From Puccinia triticina (Eukaryota; Basidiomycota; Pucciniomycetes; Pucciniales; Pucciniaceae), in the NCBI RefSeq assembly GCF_026914185.1, contig NC_070567.1, positions 682,001 through 746,000 of the forward strand: DNA of 64,000 nucleotides. Reading direction: 5' to 3'. The position numbers and the translations under genes are program-made. The notes under the pieces were generated by a model, which was given only the letters and a program-made list of their open reading frames with translations, searched no databases and was not told where the DNA came from. Positions within the stretch are counted from its first letter, which is position 1. Each line of letters starts with the position of its first letter. Below are positions 1 to 12,223 of the stretch, in pieces.

Positions 1-1530
1 TCCCCTGCAATTGTGCCTTCAGACAGGTGATTGCGTTGATATTTGACTTTTTTTGGTTGGAGCTTCCATAGGGAGACTGCTGCCAAAAAAAAAAAAAAAG
101 TCATATCCACGCAATTATCTGTTTTTAATATTTTCGGCTTTTCTTGCCAACTTTCACCACATTTTGAGGAGAAATTAGCAGTACATTATTCTCCCTTTAA
201 GCGTACATGTGCCCATCTTTTCAGAATACATTTATCATTTTTGGTTATGAGCCAAAGTGGCTTGAAACATTCATACATTTTCGTGCGTACCCTCTGGCCG
301 CGCGTGCCAGGGTCCTCCCTAAATATGTAGCACATGAAATAATATGAACCCATGTGTGGGAGTAGGTGGGAGTGATACAAATAGCTGAGAAATTACAAAG
401 CAATGAATTTTCATTTGTGTAGCTATAAAACATTCAAAAATTATATTTTGAATGACTAATTCACTCTACTTGAATCAGCCTTATTTGACAGTGAACCAAC
501 AAAAATGAGAAATATAGAAGAGATCATTTATTGTTTCTTTATCCAAAATTTAATTAATCATGCTTTTTAATGACATACCAATGTTGGTTTACTAGTAAGT
601 GGCATGAGGCCCTGGTAAATGGTGTACTCATAATTCAATGGTAACCACATGTTAATTGAGGGTAACCCAACATAGTGAGCTGTTCAAACTATTTTCAGGT
701 ATTATAAAAATGAAATGATAACAAATAAGTTCTTCCAGAAAATCTAGTGCAAATTTCATTTGATGCTGAACATATATTCATTGCACTTTGGGAGTGAACA
801 AAAAAATGTCCTGACTCCCCAGCTTTCTTGGTTCACACCGGAGTTACATTGGGTTTCCATTAAACTAAGTGTGCACTACTTACAGTGATCTAATTTTTAC
901 TTGAGAGTGAACAAATATAGATGATTCATGCAAAAGTATTAGTTGATCTTTCATAGATATAAAAATCATAACTCCTTGTTTTGGAATTACTCAGTGATGA
1001 TTAACCACTCCCAGTTCACATGGAGGCATATTATTTCATATGCTATTTGGCTTGTAAATTTACAAACTCTTATCTCACCTAATAGAAAATCAGAAAGGCT
1101 GTAAAAACAAACTTTTCTTCAAATAGAAATGAATCTTGAAGATTTCCCAAGTTGGTGTTGACAGTTGAACCACCATGTGAACAAAAACTTCAATGTGATC
1201 TACACCTATTCATGACATCCAAATTTGCTATCAAACCTATGTGCAGCTAGCAGTACAGGTGAATGTGTAACAGAGTTTCTGCAGTAAAATTCTACACATT
1301 TCAATTGCCAAGATTTACTGATCTGAGCTCACATCATAAAAAAGCAACTGGGAGATATATTTAAAAAGGAATGCAAACAGATAAATACTACCAATTGGAC
1401 CTAAACAAGTCAATGATGATGATGAGTCCCAAGAATCCCAACACCATAGAGTCCTTCTTAAATGATTCTAGTGATGCTGTGATTGGCAGTTCTGCATGGG
1501 CAAGATTGTGTGTGCTCATTTGAGTGCTGG
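1..1530. other. AT-rich intergenic DNA without recognisable gene
   Basis: No reading frame longer than 95 codons occurs and none resembles a known family. The sequence is AT-rich with short homopolymers. I see no terminal repeats, tandem arrays or splice-linked exons. It is best read as old intergenic DNA. Confidence 0.5.
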
Positions 1531-2149
1531 CAAGGGTGGGCCGTTACGTTACCCATAATTGGGAACGTAACTGTAACATAACTTTTAAAGTTACGTTACC
1601 CAGTAGTTACAGATACCTTGATTTTAGTTACAATATCTGCCGCAGAAAAAGGGCTGTTTATTTTCTAGTTACGTTATCCAAAAGTTTTCAACAAAATGGG
1701 TGATGTTACAGGTTTGCCCAAATTTGGGTAACTTTGCCGTAACTTGCCAAGAGAAATGACTATCTGTGGGTTTTTTTTGTTCAATATGAGTACATATTGG
1801 GCTCAAGTTGATGTAAAACAGCCACTGATGCCAGTTTCTGCCCAGGGTGTGAGGTCAAAATAGGTGAACAGTGAGGATTGAACCCGCAACCTGAATGTTG
1901 CAAAACATACAAGACGCAAGCACTAACCATTATGCTAACTTCATTATTCAAATGAACAATTTTTTGGAAAGTATTTAACAAAAACTTTCCACCCCAAAAA
2001 AGTTACGTTATCCAAAACCTCCAAAACTCAAAAATAAAAAAAGTTACTTTACATTACGTTACCCAAATGGCTAATTTGGATAACTAAAAAAAAGTTACGG
2101 TATCCAATTAGCCCTCCGTAACGTACCATAATGTAACTGCCCACCCTTG
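1531..2149. mobile_element. non-autonomous hAT element (MITE), about 619 bp
   Basis: Terminal inverted repeats CAAGGGTGGGC (left) and GCCCACCCTTG (right) are perfect over 11 bp. They are flanked by a near-perfect 8-bp direct repeat sharing gtgctgg (1524-1530 and 2150-2156). The 8-bp duplication and the terminal type fit the hAT superfamily. The interior carries repeated GTTACGTTACC motifs in both orientations near the ends, which look like subterminal transposase-binding sites. There is no transposase frame, so it would depend on an autonomous relative. Confidence 0.75.
1857..1945 (-). repeat. tRNA-like (SINE-like) segment inside the hAT MITE
   Basis: On the minus strand the segment contains a box A-like stretch (TTAGCATAATGGTTAGTGC) and, about 35 bases on, a box B/T-arm core GGTTGCGGGTTCAATCC. 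Their spacing and order match a tRNA. The acceptor stem does not pair convincingly, so this is a degenerate tRNA-derived sequence rather than a working gene. Confidence 0.4.
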
Positions 2150-2846
2150 GTGCTGGTGCTGCTCTTTGTTGGACAAAACCCAGCAACCCTACCAGCAGGC
2201 TTCTTCCTTGCTCATCCCTCAAGAGTGCCTGAAGGACGCGCCACATACTCTAAAGCTATGGCCTAAAATGCGGTGGTTTTCCTTCTTGATGCCAAGTACT
2301 TGCCTCATTGTATCCCAACAAAGACATTGGTTCATCCCCTGTCTCACGTAGCTGACCCAATATTGCTGCAACTGGGCAAAGTATGTTCCATTGTTTGTTC
2401 AAAATGAGCAGCTGAGGATTACCAGGCAGAGGCGTCTTCGCCGCGTGGGGCGTAACGGTGGCAGAGCAGCATCTGTCAAGAACAAGACATCCAATGACAG
2501 CAGGGACTGATCTGACTGAATCGGCCCCTCATCCAACCCGTAGGTGAGTTCGGCCAAACAAGCCAGGCGCCAGAATAACACCATGCACAAGTTGGCTATC
2601 CCCCGCCCCTTGTTTCAGGGTGTACTATTTACATCAAGTTTGGAGTGTCAGGTGTCCGGTGGGGAAGGGGCTGGTGGCGCAGGAATGGAGTCTGGAGGGG
2701 CAGCTGGGATTTCGCAGGCGCGCTCCGTGCAGCTTGAGCGGCTCTAAGCCGCCCACCAATTCTGAGAAGGGCATCTAAAACGTGCCTTCCCAGACATCTG
2801 TGAGCCCGCCTTTTAGATTTCAGCTCTCCAGTGTCATAGGTGTCTA
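2150..2846. other. intergenic, no supported gene
   Basis: Only short overlapping frames of 60-75 codons occur here, on both strands. None shows a recognisable domain or convincing splice-linked continuation. The stretch sits between two inverted-repeat elements. Confidence 0.4.
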
Positions 2847-4821
2847 AACTATACACAACACCTCAGTTTTGTCACTGAAACTGGGTTAAAAGCATATGTG
2901 CTTATTTTTATAAGCATATAGGTGCACTCACACGGGACGTGGTGCACCTGTTAAACTTTGAAGTCAATTTACACAAGGAAGGAATAACAATTAAGGGTAC
3001 CTTGAAGTGAGGTACCCTAGGTTAAATTAGGCTTAGATTCAGAATATGGAATAATATTCCAGGTTTTATCTAAGTATATTAAATCCACACTTTCGTGGAA
3101 ATTGGGACCAAGGGTTTCCCCTGCAATATTCTGAAAAGGGGCTTAAAATTGAGCCCCCTGTGCGCAAATGGAAAATTGGCACTTGCCTCCAACCTCCAAT
3201 TTTCTCAGGTATCAGCATATTACGCTGAATACCGCAAGAAAATTAATTTAAAGTCTCCAAACATAAATGCCTTGGACTTGCCCCCCAATTCCTGAACCAG
3301 AAATGAAAAGGGGGAGGATTCAACCCCCTTGTGCCTGTTGCAAATGCAAGGGCAGGAGGGGGGCAAAAGTTAAATGCGCCCAGCGCCAACCAAAATGAGT
3401 AAAAGAACCTCCCTTGGTCAATTGCAACTGCAAATGATGGGGAAGGGGCTGAAAACCTGTGCAAACGCGACAGGGCAGTAAAAGGGGTTATGTCCCCCCC
3501 GGGCCCAATGCAAATTCAAAGGCGGAGGGGGAGAGGACAAGGTCTGCTCAAACTGTGCAAATGCAACAGCAGAGCTCAACCCGTGGAGGGGAAAACAGTT
3601 GGTGAGGGGGGGTCATTATATATTTGTTTACTTACTCCGGCGGGAAACTCGCTGCAGGAGCATGTAAACCTGCATTTGGTGTGGTTTGCCCAATTCGGGA
3701 ACCAGCGTCTCCCGTTTCAGACCGTCCTCCCAATGCACAGTTTCAGCGGCTCCTGTTTCAATGCGCCCTTCAAACAGGAGCGCATGCGTGCAACCCTTCT
3801 GGAAACGGTCGCAAGACCACTCTTTTTGGGCTGCTTTAGTCTCACACAAGCTTCAGGATCTCATTCTCAGCTCGGACTCCAAGAAAACCAAAAAAACACC
3901 CCTCACTACAAGACTCCAGCCTACACCCCCTCTCATCCCATTGATGGCCGGTCAAACCGGTCATCACAAGGAATACACATCCTCTTGATGACCGGTCAAA
4001 CCAGCCATCAAGAGGGGAACACATCCCCTCAATGGCCAGTCAAACCAGTCACCAAGAGGAATACAATATCCTCTCAATGGCTGATTGCACCGGTGATCAA
4101 TTGGAATACACATCCTCTTGATGAACGGTGAAACCAGCCATCAAGAGGCAAGCACACCCCCTCCATGGCCGGCTTGACTGGACATTGAGAGGAATCCTTT
4201 TGATGGCCAATCATGAAACTGGTCATCAAGAGGAATACACATCCTAACAATGACCATTTTGACCGGTCATCATGAGGAGAAAACACCCTCTCAATGACCT
4301 GTCAAACTGGCCATCTTGATGGACACATCTTCTTCATGACCAGCGGGTCAACCGGTCATTGAGGGTCATCAAGAGGAATACAATATACTCTTGATGACCC
4401 GTGAAACCAACCATCAATAGGATGTTTTCTTGTCAGCTGGCTACTATGGCAGAGCCACTGTGACATAAAAATATACAAATAAAATATGAAAAGTAGTTTT
4501 ACATATGAAAGAGACATTATTACTCTTACATATGTAAAACTATGCAAAAAACATTAAAAACACTTATAAATAATTAATTACTTAGCTTTGTGTAATTAAT
4601 AAGTAAAATGTTATGAAAGATTCTGATTCTACGGGTAAAATAACCTAGGGTACCTCACTTACATGTACCCTTAATTATTATCCCTTCCTTGTGTAAACTA
4701 ACTTCAAAGTTTACGCAAGTGCATCACGCCCCGCGTGGATGCACTTGTATGCACATATATATATAAGTACATATATTTACAACCATTTTCAGTGACGTAA
4801 CTGAGGTGTTGTGTACAGTTC
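2847..4821. mobile_element. long-terminal-inverted-repeat DNA element, about 2 kb
   Basis: About 190 bp at 2847-3035 is an imperfect inverted copy of 4612-4821. Shared blocks include ACACAACACCTCAG, TTTACACAAGGAAGG and GAGGTACCCTAGGTTA. Such long terminal repeats are seen in Mutator-like and foldback elements. No transposase frame is visible inside and I could not find a clear target-site duplication, so the superfamily is open. The interior holds GC-richer DNA and a palindromic satellite. Confidence 0.65.
3938..4432. repeat. palindromic satellite array, locus 1
   Basis: About eleven degenerate units of roughly 40-46 bp are each built on the inverted pair CCTCTTGATGACCGGTC and GACCGGTCATCAAGAGG. 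They are separated by short spacers such as AATACACAT. The array lies inside the long-inverted-repeat element. The same unit recurs near 6.1-6.35 kb and 52.9-53.1 kb. Confidence 0.7.
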
Positions 4822-4829
4822 AAAAGATA

Positions 4830-6096
4830 GCTTTATTTGTTGCGTGGCGCACCCAAGCCCGCGTGCTTTGTTGCCTAGAGCTCAAGCCCGCGCTCCTAGT
4901 GTAAATATATGCATAATGCATAAACTAGCCCGCAACCAAAGCGCTCAGGTTACCAATAAGTAAGAATGGGCCAGAATACGCCCCAATAACAATATTACAT
5001 GTGTTATAGGGCTTGTACACATGTAATTAATCACCAAACAAGATGTAATTACCACGTCATTCAATATAAAAACATTCTAGACTGAAAAGAGCTCTTGCAG
5101 CGTGCACAGGAGACACTAGAAAGCGCCCCAGCTTCTCCCAAGCCTCACTACACGTAAATTACAACTGTAGTAAATATGTAGAAGGGGTCAAATAAACTGG
5201 AGCAATCAATAAGCGCCTCCAGAACATGTATAAAGCACTGCTTACACGTGTACTAGTACACAGAAGCCAGTTCTAGTACCTTCTGTGGCACATTTTCACG
5301 GAAATGAGCGTCACAGAACCCCCAAACCAGCCCCCATGACGTGTAAGGCACGTGTAAAATCACGCAGAACCTCTGTAAAAGGTCCTTGGCAACCCTTGTA
5401 TCCAAGCCCCAAGGTTCCACGACCCACAGCGCCTTCTAGCGCAACCAAATTGCCTCAGAATGCGCCCACAAGTGTCCCCATGTCCCCTGGGCGCCCCTGG
5501 AGGCCTGCCTAGGCTATATAAAGGGCCCTTTCTCCGCCCAAAAGGAGATTCCCCAGCTTTACATTACCTATTAGAATTTCACCCGCCTTCAACAGCCTCA
5601 TTAGCCTGTGATTTGCCAGGTAAAATACCTACTTTCGTGATTTTTAGCCCCAATTTCCGCCCTGAAGCTGCCCAGTAACCACCCTGCCCTCAAGATTACC
5701 TCCTCTGAGCGCCTCCAACTGCCCAACTTCACGCCTGAAGAACCTCAAGTGCCTCTAGGGTCTTATACTAGTAAGTTTAAAGCCCCTTCTCTTGAGATTC
5801 TCTGCCATTTCTTTCTGGGATTTAAACCACACCTGTTTACAGGCCCCAGTTCTTCATTCTAGAGGGATTAAACACCCCTGATTTATCAGGCCCCTCTTAA
5901 AATTAATTATATTCATTTTATTACGTCAAATTGGCCCAAATTGGCCCAAATTGCCTTATTTCTTACGCCATAATTCCCAACAATTACGTTGGAATTATCC
6001 CTTATAACCTTGTCTTAGAGTTTTATAACTCTAATCTTTAGCTTTGCACCACGTGTAGCTAGAAGGATAATATCCTTGGCATCATGTAGGCTGACA
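4830..6096 (+). mobile_element. LTR of a retrotransposon (3' part, solo or truncated)
   Basis: The segment ends in GCTGACA at 6096. The tail motif gtagctagaag followed by a short dyad and CTGACA is shared with the LTR ending at 55687. A TATA box with a downstream GC-rich stretch (ctatataaagggccc, near 5514) matches the promoter layout of the LTR at 19 kb. The left edge is unclear because the inverted-repeat element abuts it. No gag or pol follows. Confidence 0.5.
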
Positions 6097-6102
6097 TTTC
6101 TC

Positions 6103-6336
6103 CTCAAGATGGCCGGTCAAACTGGGCATCATGAGGTTGTTATATTCCTCTCAATGACTGGTTTGATTGGCCATCAAAAGGATTCCTCTTGATGTCCGGT
6201 CAAGCCGGCCATTGAGAGGATTCCTCTTGATGTCCGGCCAAGCCGGCCATGGAGGGGGTGTGTTCCCCTCTTGATGGCCTGTTTGACCGGTCATCAAGAG
6301 GATGTGTATTGCTCTGGATGACCGGTTCGACCCAGA
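6103..6336. repeat. palindromic satellite array, locus 2
   Basis: Five to six degenerate units of the CCTCTTGATG-CCGGTC-AAGC-CCGGCCATCAAGAGG type start immediately after the LTR end at 6096. Units differ mainly at CpG positions and spacer length. Confidence 0.65.
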
Positions 6337-7032
6337 GGAGAGTCCCTCTCGGCAATTGGCTGGTGTCAAACTTTGACACCACACCAAAATTGCGTCCTGT
6401 GGGCCAATCAGGCCGCCCTGGTGCCAGATTGAAGGCCTGGATCTTGCCTTCAATCCTACATAGGCCACCCATTTTTAACTCAAACGGTTATGAAGTTACA
6501 AAGCTTGTAAAATTATTTTGTTTGTCACCCCAAAGGATGTATACAGCCAATTTGTTGATAAATTGCCGGTGTACAGGGGTGAAATAACCCCTGATTTGGG
6601 TTTTGGAAAAGAAATCATTATGGTTTTTGAAAGGATGTCCTGCAGCACTAAGGGGGGATTGATGGCTGCTGGATGGATGGCTGGCTGCGCAAGAAGGTAG
6701 GCTATAAGGCCGTACCACTCATGAATCAATTTTGCAAAAGAGCAATGTCTGTTTGTGAATAAAGTGAAAATGGGGGGTTGGCCGGGCCCCAGGCCCGTCA
6801 GCTCTCACGCCAGAATTGGCGGCTTGGAGGCAAGCCTCTCTGTGAAACAGAGACCCTGCGGGGCTCTCCTCCAGAGGGGCTGTGTTAAGCTTGACCCAAC
6901 TTGCCCCCGCACTCCCACGCCCACGCCCAACAATGGGAATGTATGGGCGGGCATAGGAAAAAAAGGGTGTGCCCTTTGTGTCAAGCGAGTCCAAGGTGAT
7001 GTGCTTTGAACTTGAACTTTGTCCGCTGCAGG
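6337..7032. other. intergenic, no supported gene
   Basis: Frames of 76-112 codons overlap on both strands without domain similarity. The stretch separates the satellite from the hAT element. Confidence 0.35.
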
Positions 7033-7040
7033 TAACCCAT

Positions 7041-10000
7041 TAGAGCTGGCACTTTGCACGCGGGTACCTGTGGCGGGTGCGGGTACCAGCCTGAATTTTC
7101 CCTCAAACTGGACACCCGCACCCGCACCCGCACCCGCACAGGCAGGTACCCGGGTGCAGGTGGCAGGTACCCGCGGGTGTGAGGCACTTTTATTGATTTT
7201 TCTCTGCAAAAATCGTGCTTGGATGCATTTCATATATAAATAGGAACAAAATCTAGTTCCTTTTACCCTTTTTGTTGGCGCTGTTCCGCTTTATCTTCCA
7301 CTTCCGCAGAATTCCACTTGGAATTTTTCCGTTCTTCGAGTAAAAAGCAACTGTCATCCCTTGACTGACAGATGAAGCGCTGAGACTGTGTCTCTTGGAT
7401 GACACATAGTCCCTCCCAAAGTTGAAAGATCACTCGACGTCAACGGTTGTTGCTGTTGCAGAAAAATTTGGTTAGGGTTCATAAAAAACTAAAAAAATAA
7501 GATTGAAAGAAAACACACCCGGACAACTTAGCACATCAAGTGCCATCTGGAGCAGACCGCCGTGGTCATTACCTGCCCGCCCTTGTTGAGTCCACCACTT
7601 GAGAGGGTTGACTGGCTGGCCATCATCATCCAAAGCCAATCCTCCTGCAAGCCATGCATTGAGCGGATCATTTGTGCTACCTCCCGAACGAGCTTGAGAA
7701 GCGCTGCTGAGTCAAGCAAGCACACCAATCTGTGCCTAGTTGGCAGAGTTTGAGCCTCAACGAAGGTAGACAGAAAAAGAAAAGAGTTCGCGATTCCACT
7801 TACCTTTGGACGCGAAGTTGTCTGTTTTGTTATGGTTGGCTGAGAATCGGGCTTGTAGTGGTTCTCCCACATCTCACGGGTTAGTCTGATGGATTCTTCA
7901 ATCCATTCAGTTTTCCACTTTGCTAGTTTGAAATATTTGTCTTTAAATGAAGGATGTAGCACTACGGAAAAGGAGTAAGCATCTATTTAAATTAATCGAT
8001 ATGAATTTATGAAGGAAGCTCACCCATAGCAACTCGATATAATGGTGAGCAGTCTGTTAGAGTGTAGTATTTATTTGTTAGTTGAAGCCCAGCGCGGCAT
8101 GCGTTTCTCAAGGCCGGGGGGTAGACATCTCGTCGATCAGAAATGGCAGTCGACAAATGACTGGTGATCTGATCGATGAAGACAACCACCTGGGCTACTT
8201 GAGCACCTCCGCGAGTTGATACTTGGAGGGTTATGTCGTGAAAAGGTTGTAGTATGTCAATCATGTGGCCAGCTAGGTCGAGATCAGCCTTGTTGATGTG
8301 ATATGATCGACGAGTTTCGTGGCGCTTATCTTTCTGCCATTCAAGACTGAAAAGAGATTGTTAACCACCGGTTTGATTTCTGGAAGGGGGTAAATATTGA
8401 CTCACATCGCTTTTGAACATCGTTGGATGCTCAAAAGTTGTACCAGTGTGGAATTCCATCTTGTCCTGACATCACGCTCGATCGAATGCGGCCTAGAACA
8501 ATCATTCTCCCGACAGAGTTCAACAAAAAGAGTCTTTGAAGTCGGCGACTTGTTGAGCTTCCGAGCAATGGCCCTGAACTAATTGCTTAGATTGTCAGCA
8601 ATTGTTTGATTATTCAAGAGTGGGGGATGATTGCTTACCTTGGCCAATGTCTCTTTGCAGGATTTGGTAGTATATATATCATCATCCTCTTCATCGCTCA
8701 GATCGTTGATATCATCAGTCTCCAGTTCCAGCTCTTTGTCATTGATCAGTTCGCCTGCGATGTTTCGATCTTCGCCTGTATCACAATCTGTCTCTTCATC
8801 TTCAGAATATTGTGTATCTTCGTTAAACCTAGGTCGAATCATGTAATTATCAGCAGATTTCAATATTGCAACAGAGATAAAAATTTATACCTTTGGATCT
8901 GATTCTGTGGGTCCTCTGGATCTGAGTCCTCGTCGGAGTCAGAGTTGCATTCTGCATCTTGGCAGTTGATGTTTTTCTGCGCGTTGTGGCTTCCGAAAGG
9001 TCGTAGAATTACTTGAACGATCAGGTTCAAGATATGGGCAAAGCATTGAACCCATTGCGCCTCGCCTGTGAATCAAGGCCATCTGAAAGTCGCAATCTGC
9101 TGGATCATTTTCTGGTTGTTTGTGGCGTTGTCTGTTACAATGCCACAAATCTGAGAGAGCAATAATTAAAAAAGATCCAAAAATGGTCCCGAGCAAAAGT
9201 GAAACTGAAATTTTTACCTTATTCTGCACTTGGAATTTCTCGACAATCACTCGGACTGTTTCCGCCAAATACACACCGGTGTGTCTTTCCTTCAACCTGA
9301 AGAAGTCAAGGGGCATTGCCTCTAACTCAAAAACATTACCTTCGTGCTGAATCAATCGGTATATAACCGTTCCTAAAATATCGTAGCCGTTGGGCGACTG
9401 CCAGGCATCAAGTCCCAAATACATCGCTCCCTTATGATCCTAGCTCAAAAATAACCTCAGAAAACGAAATGGTTAATTTGAAATCAAGAGCAAAAAAAAA
9501 CAAACCTCAAGTGATTTGATGTACGAGTCCTGAACGGCGGTATGTAGGATGTTTATGTCACGTGAAACTGCCTTGCGTGTGGGCAGATTTTTCAAGACTG
9601 TCGGGTGCAGAATGCCGCGATGCGCCTGTTCACCAAGAGCCGAAAAAGGGCGAGCTGCTTCGGCGCACCAGATTGCACATAGCTGGGCCACCTTTTTACA
9701 TTAAAATTTCAGTAGACTGAATTGAAAAATTAAGCAAATCACACTTACCTCAGGTGGATCAATATCGCCGGTTCCGGATACCCCCAGCGCGGCAAGATTC
9801 TTAGTTTGGTTGACCTGTTGTTGTTTCTTGAGGCAATTTGCAACGTGCTTTGAGAGATTTGTTGGAGAAGTGTCATACGTAGGGCGGTGAATCCTGGTGC
9901 CACAGCTTGAAATTTAAAAACAAGAAATGATTGGTAGTCAATCAAAAAAAAAAAAGAAAAAAAGTGACAGGAAAATGACTCACGCTTTGCATGGAAATGC

Positions 10001-10726
10001 AATCATCTTCCGCCCATTTTTGTCTAGTTGGTCGGAAAGCTGGGGGCTGTCGTAATACAAATAGCTGGAGCTGAGTTGATTCTGATGCAATTTCCGCGCC
10101 TTTGCTAAAAGGTGCCAATTTTTTTCAGTAATTGCATGTAGGAAGACAGAATTTCAGAAACACTTACCCAGCTCTTGTTCATCAGAAACATCTCCAGAAG
10201 ACAATGTTGCTTGAGTGCTTCCAGGATTGGTGCTGCAAAGTTCAGTGGGGGCTGCTTGTTTGTTGCTTTCGTCGGATTCGGAATCGTCCACTAAATCGTC
10301 AACTGTTTTAGTTTTCTTTTTTTGATGGCGAGGATGTGTGCTGAGGACGCGAGATTCACTCGATTCCGGGGATCGAGGTGAGGGGTGAGATTGCTTCTTG
10401 CTTCTCGCCATGACGAGGTGAGGTGTTTCAATCGGGCGAGGCTGTGAGCAGAGGTCCCAATGGATTGGGGTGGTGGCGGGCTTGCTTTTCCCCCGTGCTG
10501 AGACCGGAAAATTTCCGTAGGAGGCAAGACGCGCAGCTAGCTGTATTCCCCAGTGAGCTGGGCGGGTATCTGGCGGGTACCTGGACGGGTACCTGCCCAT
10601 TTTTTGGGGGTAAAACCAGACACCCGCACCCGCACCTGGCACCCGCTGGCGGGTACCTGTGCACCTCGACAGGTACCTGCCCACGGGTGCCTAGTACCCG
10701 TCAATGGGTACTAGGGGCCAGCTCTA
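7041..10726 (-). mobile_element. complete hAT transposon, 3,686 bp
   Basis: The termini TAGAGCTGGC (7041-7050) and GCCAGCTCTA (10717-10726) are perfect inverted repeats. They are flanked by the perfect 8-bp target duplication taaccat-type repeat TAACCCAT (7033-7040 and 10727-10734). Both ends carry dense GGTACC and CCCGCACCCGCACC subterminal repeats in both orientations, the expected layout for hAT transposase binding. The only gene inside is the minus-strand hAT transposase. Boundaries are therefore certain to the base, and the preserved duplication implies a fairly recent insertion. Confidence 0.95.
7253..10411 (-). pseudogene. hAT transposase (BED finger plus C-terminal dimerisation), 12 exons, broken by stops
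   Basis: Exons on the minus strand run about 10411-10168, 10104-9984, 9905-9749, 9691-9506, 9438-9218, 9150-8891, 8828-8639, 8578-8406, 8346-8024, 7961-7804, an exon ending 7519, and 7452-7253; phases agree across introns. An acidic N-terminus is followed by a BED-type zinc finger split between exons 2 and 3 (Cys-x2-Cys, then His-x4-Cys). The RNase H-like core includes YLGLDAWQSPNG and IVTDNATNN, and the C-terminal hAT dimerisation block starts TTVDVE. In-frame TGA codons occur at 9075-9073 and 7432-7430, where family members are expected to have arginine (CGA), and another at 7714-7712. The enzyme is probably dead unless these are misread. It would have excised and integrated hAT elements with 8-bp duplications. 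Confidence 0.9.
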
Positions 10727-11174
10727 TAACCCATGCTGTGGTTTTGTCCAACAATGTGCTGGACAATGATTCCGATGGGACCTCAAGCTGACTTGATGTC
10801 CAATTTTGACGGCGGCTCTTTTCTCAACACTCCTAGGAGTAAACGGGTGGTGGTTTTATGTGTATGATTTCCATGATCAATTCTTCTGGTGTAGGGACCG
10901 CAATTGGATGTGTATAGGGATTACTCCGTCTACTTGGGACGAGTTTCAATTGAAAATTTTCTTCAGACAACATCTTTCTTGTTGCATTCTTGACTCGGGA
11001 AAAGTTTGTATGCGCAGCATGAGTAGGATTTAGATTGGCAATTTCCCTTTGTGTTGCAAGTTGGCAGCACTTGAGTTTGAAAAATTTTTGTGCTCTCAAG
11101 TTGAGGGTGGGCTGGGAGCTACAAGGTTATTTGCTTTGGTGAATTTCTGCAGCTACGCTGGGAGTACCGTGGCG

Positions 11175-11193
11175 TAGTGGCCTTGGACTCTGG
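11175..11193 (+). repeat. Helitron-like 3' terminus (degenerate hairpin, CTGG/T)
   Basis: GTGGCGTAGTGGCC is followed by TTGGACTCTGG and a flanking T. It is a mutated form of the motif at 11608-11639. The layout (short GC hairpin, about 10 bases, CTRR, then T) is that of Helitron 3' ends. No Rep/helicase gene is in the window. Confidence 0.4.
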
Positions 11194-11607
11194 TATTTAA
11201 ATTCAGACAGTGTAGTTATTCTTTACACATTTGTTTAAACAGTACAGTAGCTCTTTTGTTACAAATTGAGGATTGTTAGAGTAGTTCCTTTTTTGTTACA
11301 AACTCAGTTGTGAGGATTTGTCAAGAAATGTTTGAGTAAGAACTGTTGTATCATTTGTTATAAAGACTCCAGTGTCTTTAGTCTTGGTTGGTTTTGTCTT
11401 CATGGGGTTTATCATGTTTTCATTTTTTATTTACTCTTGTTTGACAAATTTGATACTTATACTTTTGGACTCTACAAACAAATTGAGAGCTCAATATCCT
11501 CCATTGCTGAGGAAATTCCAGGTACTCTTTGCATCTTTACATTGGGCAGACAGGGGCGCGCGGCGGGGTGGTGGCCTGGAGTGGGTGACTTTTATTTTGG
11601 TCCCTGT

Positions 11608-11639
11608 GAGTGCAGCGGCGTAGCCGCCTTGGACTCTAG
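11608..11639 (+). repeat. Helitron-like 3' terminus (hairpin, CTAG/T)
   Basis: The hairpin GCGGCGTAGCCGC is followed by CTTGGACTCTAG and a flanking T at 11640. The same terminus recurs in the window in both orientations, which marks it as the end of a dispersed element. Helitron identity rests on the hairpin plus CTRR rule only. Confidence 0.5.
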
Positions 11640-12223
11640 TATGTGTAATTATAAGTAATAGCAGTAATAATGTCTCTTTCTTATGTAATGATATTTCTTG
11701 TTTGCTTTTGATATTATGTCATGGTGGTTCTGACATAGTAGCCAGCTGACAGCAAACAACATTTTTTCCATTTTCATCTTTGTCAGGTACAAGTTGACTT
11801 GATTCTAACCTCTTCATCGACCCAGCTGGAACTTCATGTCCAGCTTTTCCTCAGTATTGCTATCTAACTTGAATTTTTGCCCTGTATCCTGGTTTGTACG
11901 TTTCTCTGACAGCATTCAAGATCATTCAGAAATGAATCAGAATGTTGCTTCAACAAAAGAGCGCGGCTACACAGTATTATGTTGTGTATTTACAGCTGGT
12001 CAACATCAGCGAAGAAAGATTTCAACTCTGGAACTGGTAGCAGTCAAGTGGTCGAAAAAATCACGCTGCCCTGATAGGGTAGACCTACGCCGAGGGCTTG
12101 TGCTATTGTATGTATATTGTACTATTGTATGTATATAGAGACTTGAAGCGTACCCATGGGCACTTTTTGCTTTTAACAGGAATTGCCTGCAGATCTCCCT
12201 AGCCTGATTCTTGCGATCCGATT

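Larger units (their letters stand above)
10735..12223. other. intergenic with two hairpin-CTRR termini
   Basis: No supported gene. Two plus-oriented terminal motifs lie at 11175-11193 and 11608-11639. Other frames here are short and unsupported. The stretch ends at the start of the unknown-family gene. Confidence 0.4.

Noticed and set aside
3490..4131. 213-codon plus frame in the long-inverted-repeat element
   Set aside because: Its second half is satellite sequence and the first half has no recognisable domain.
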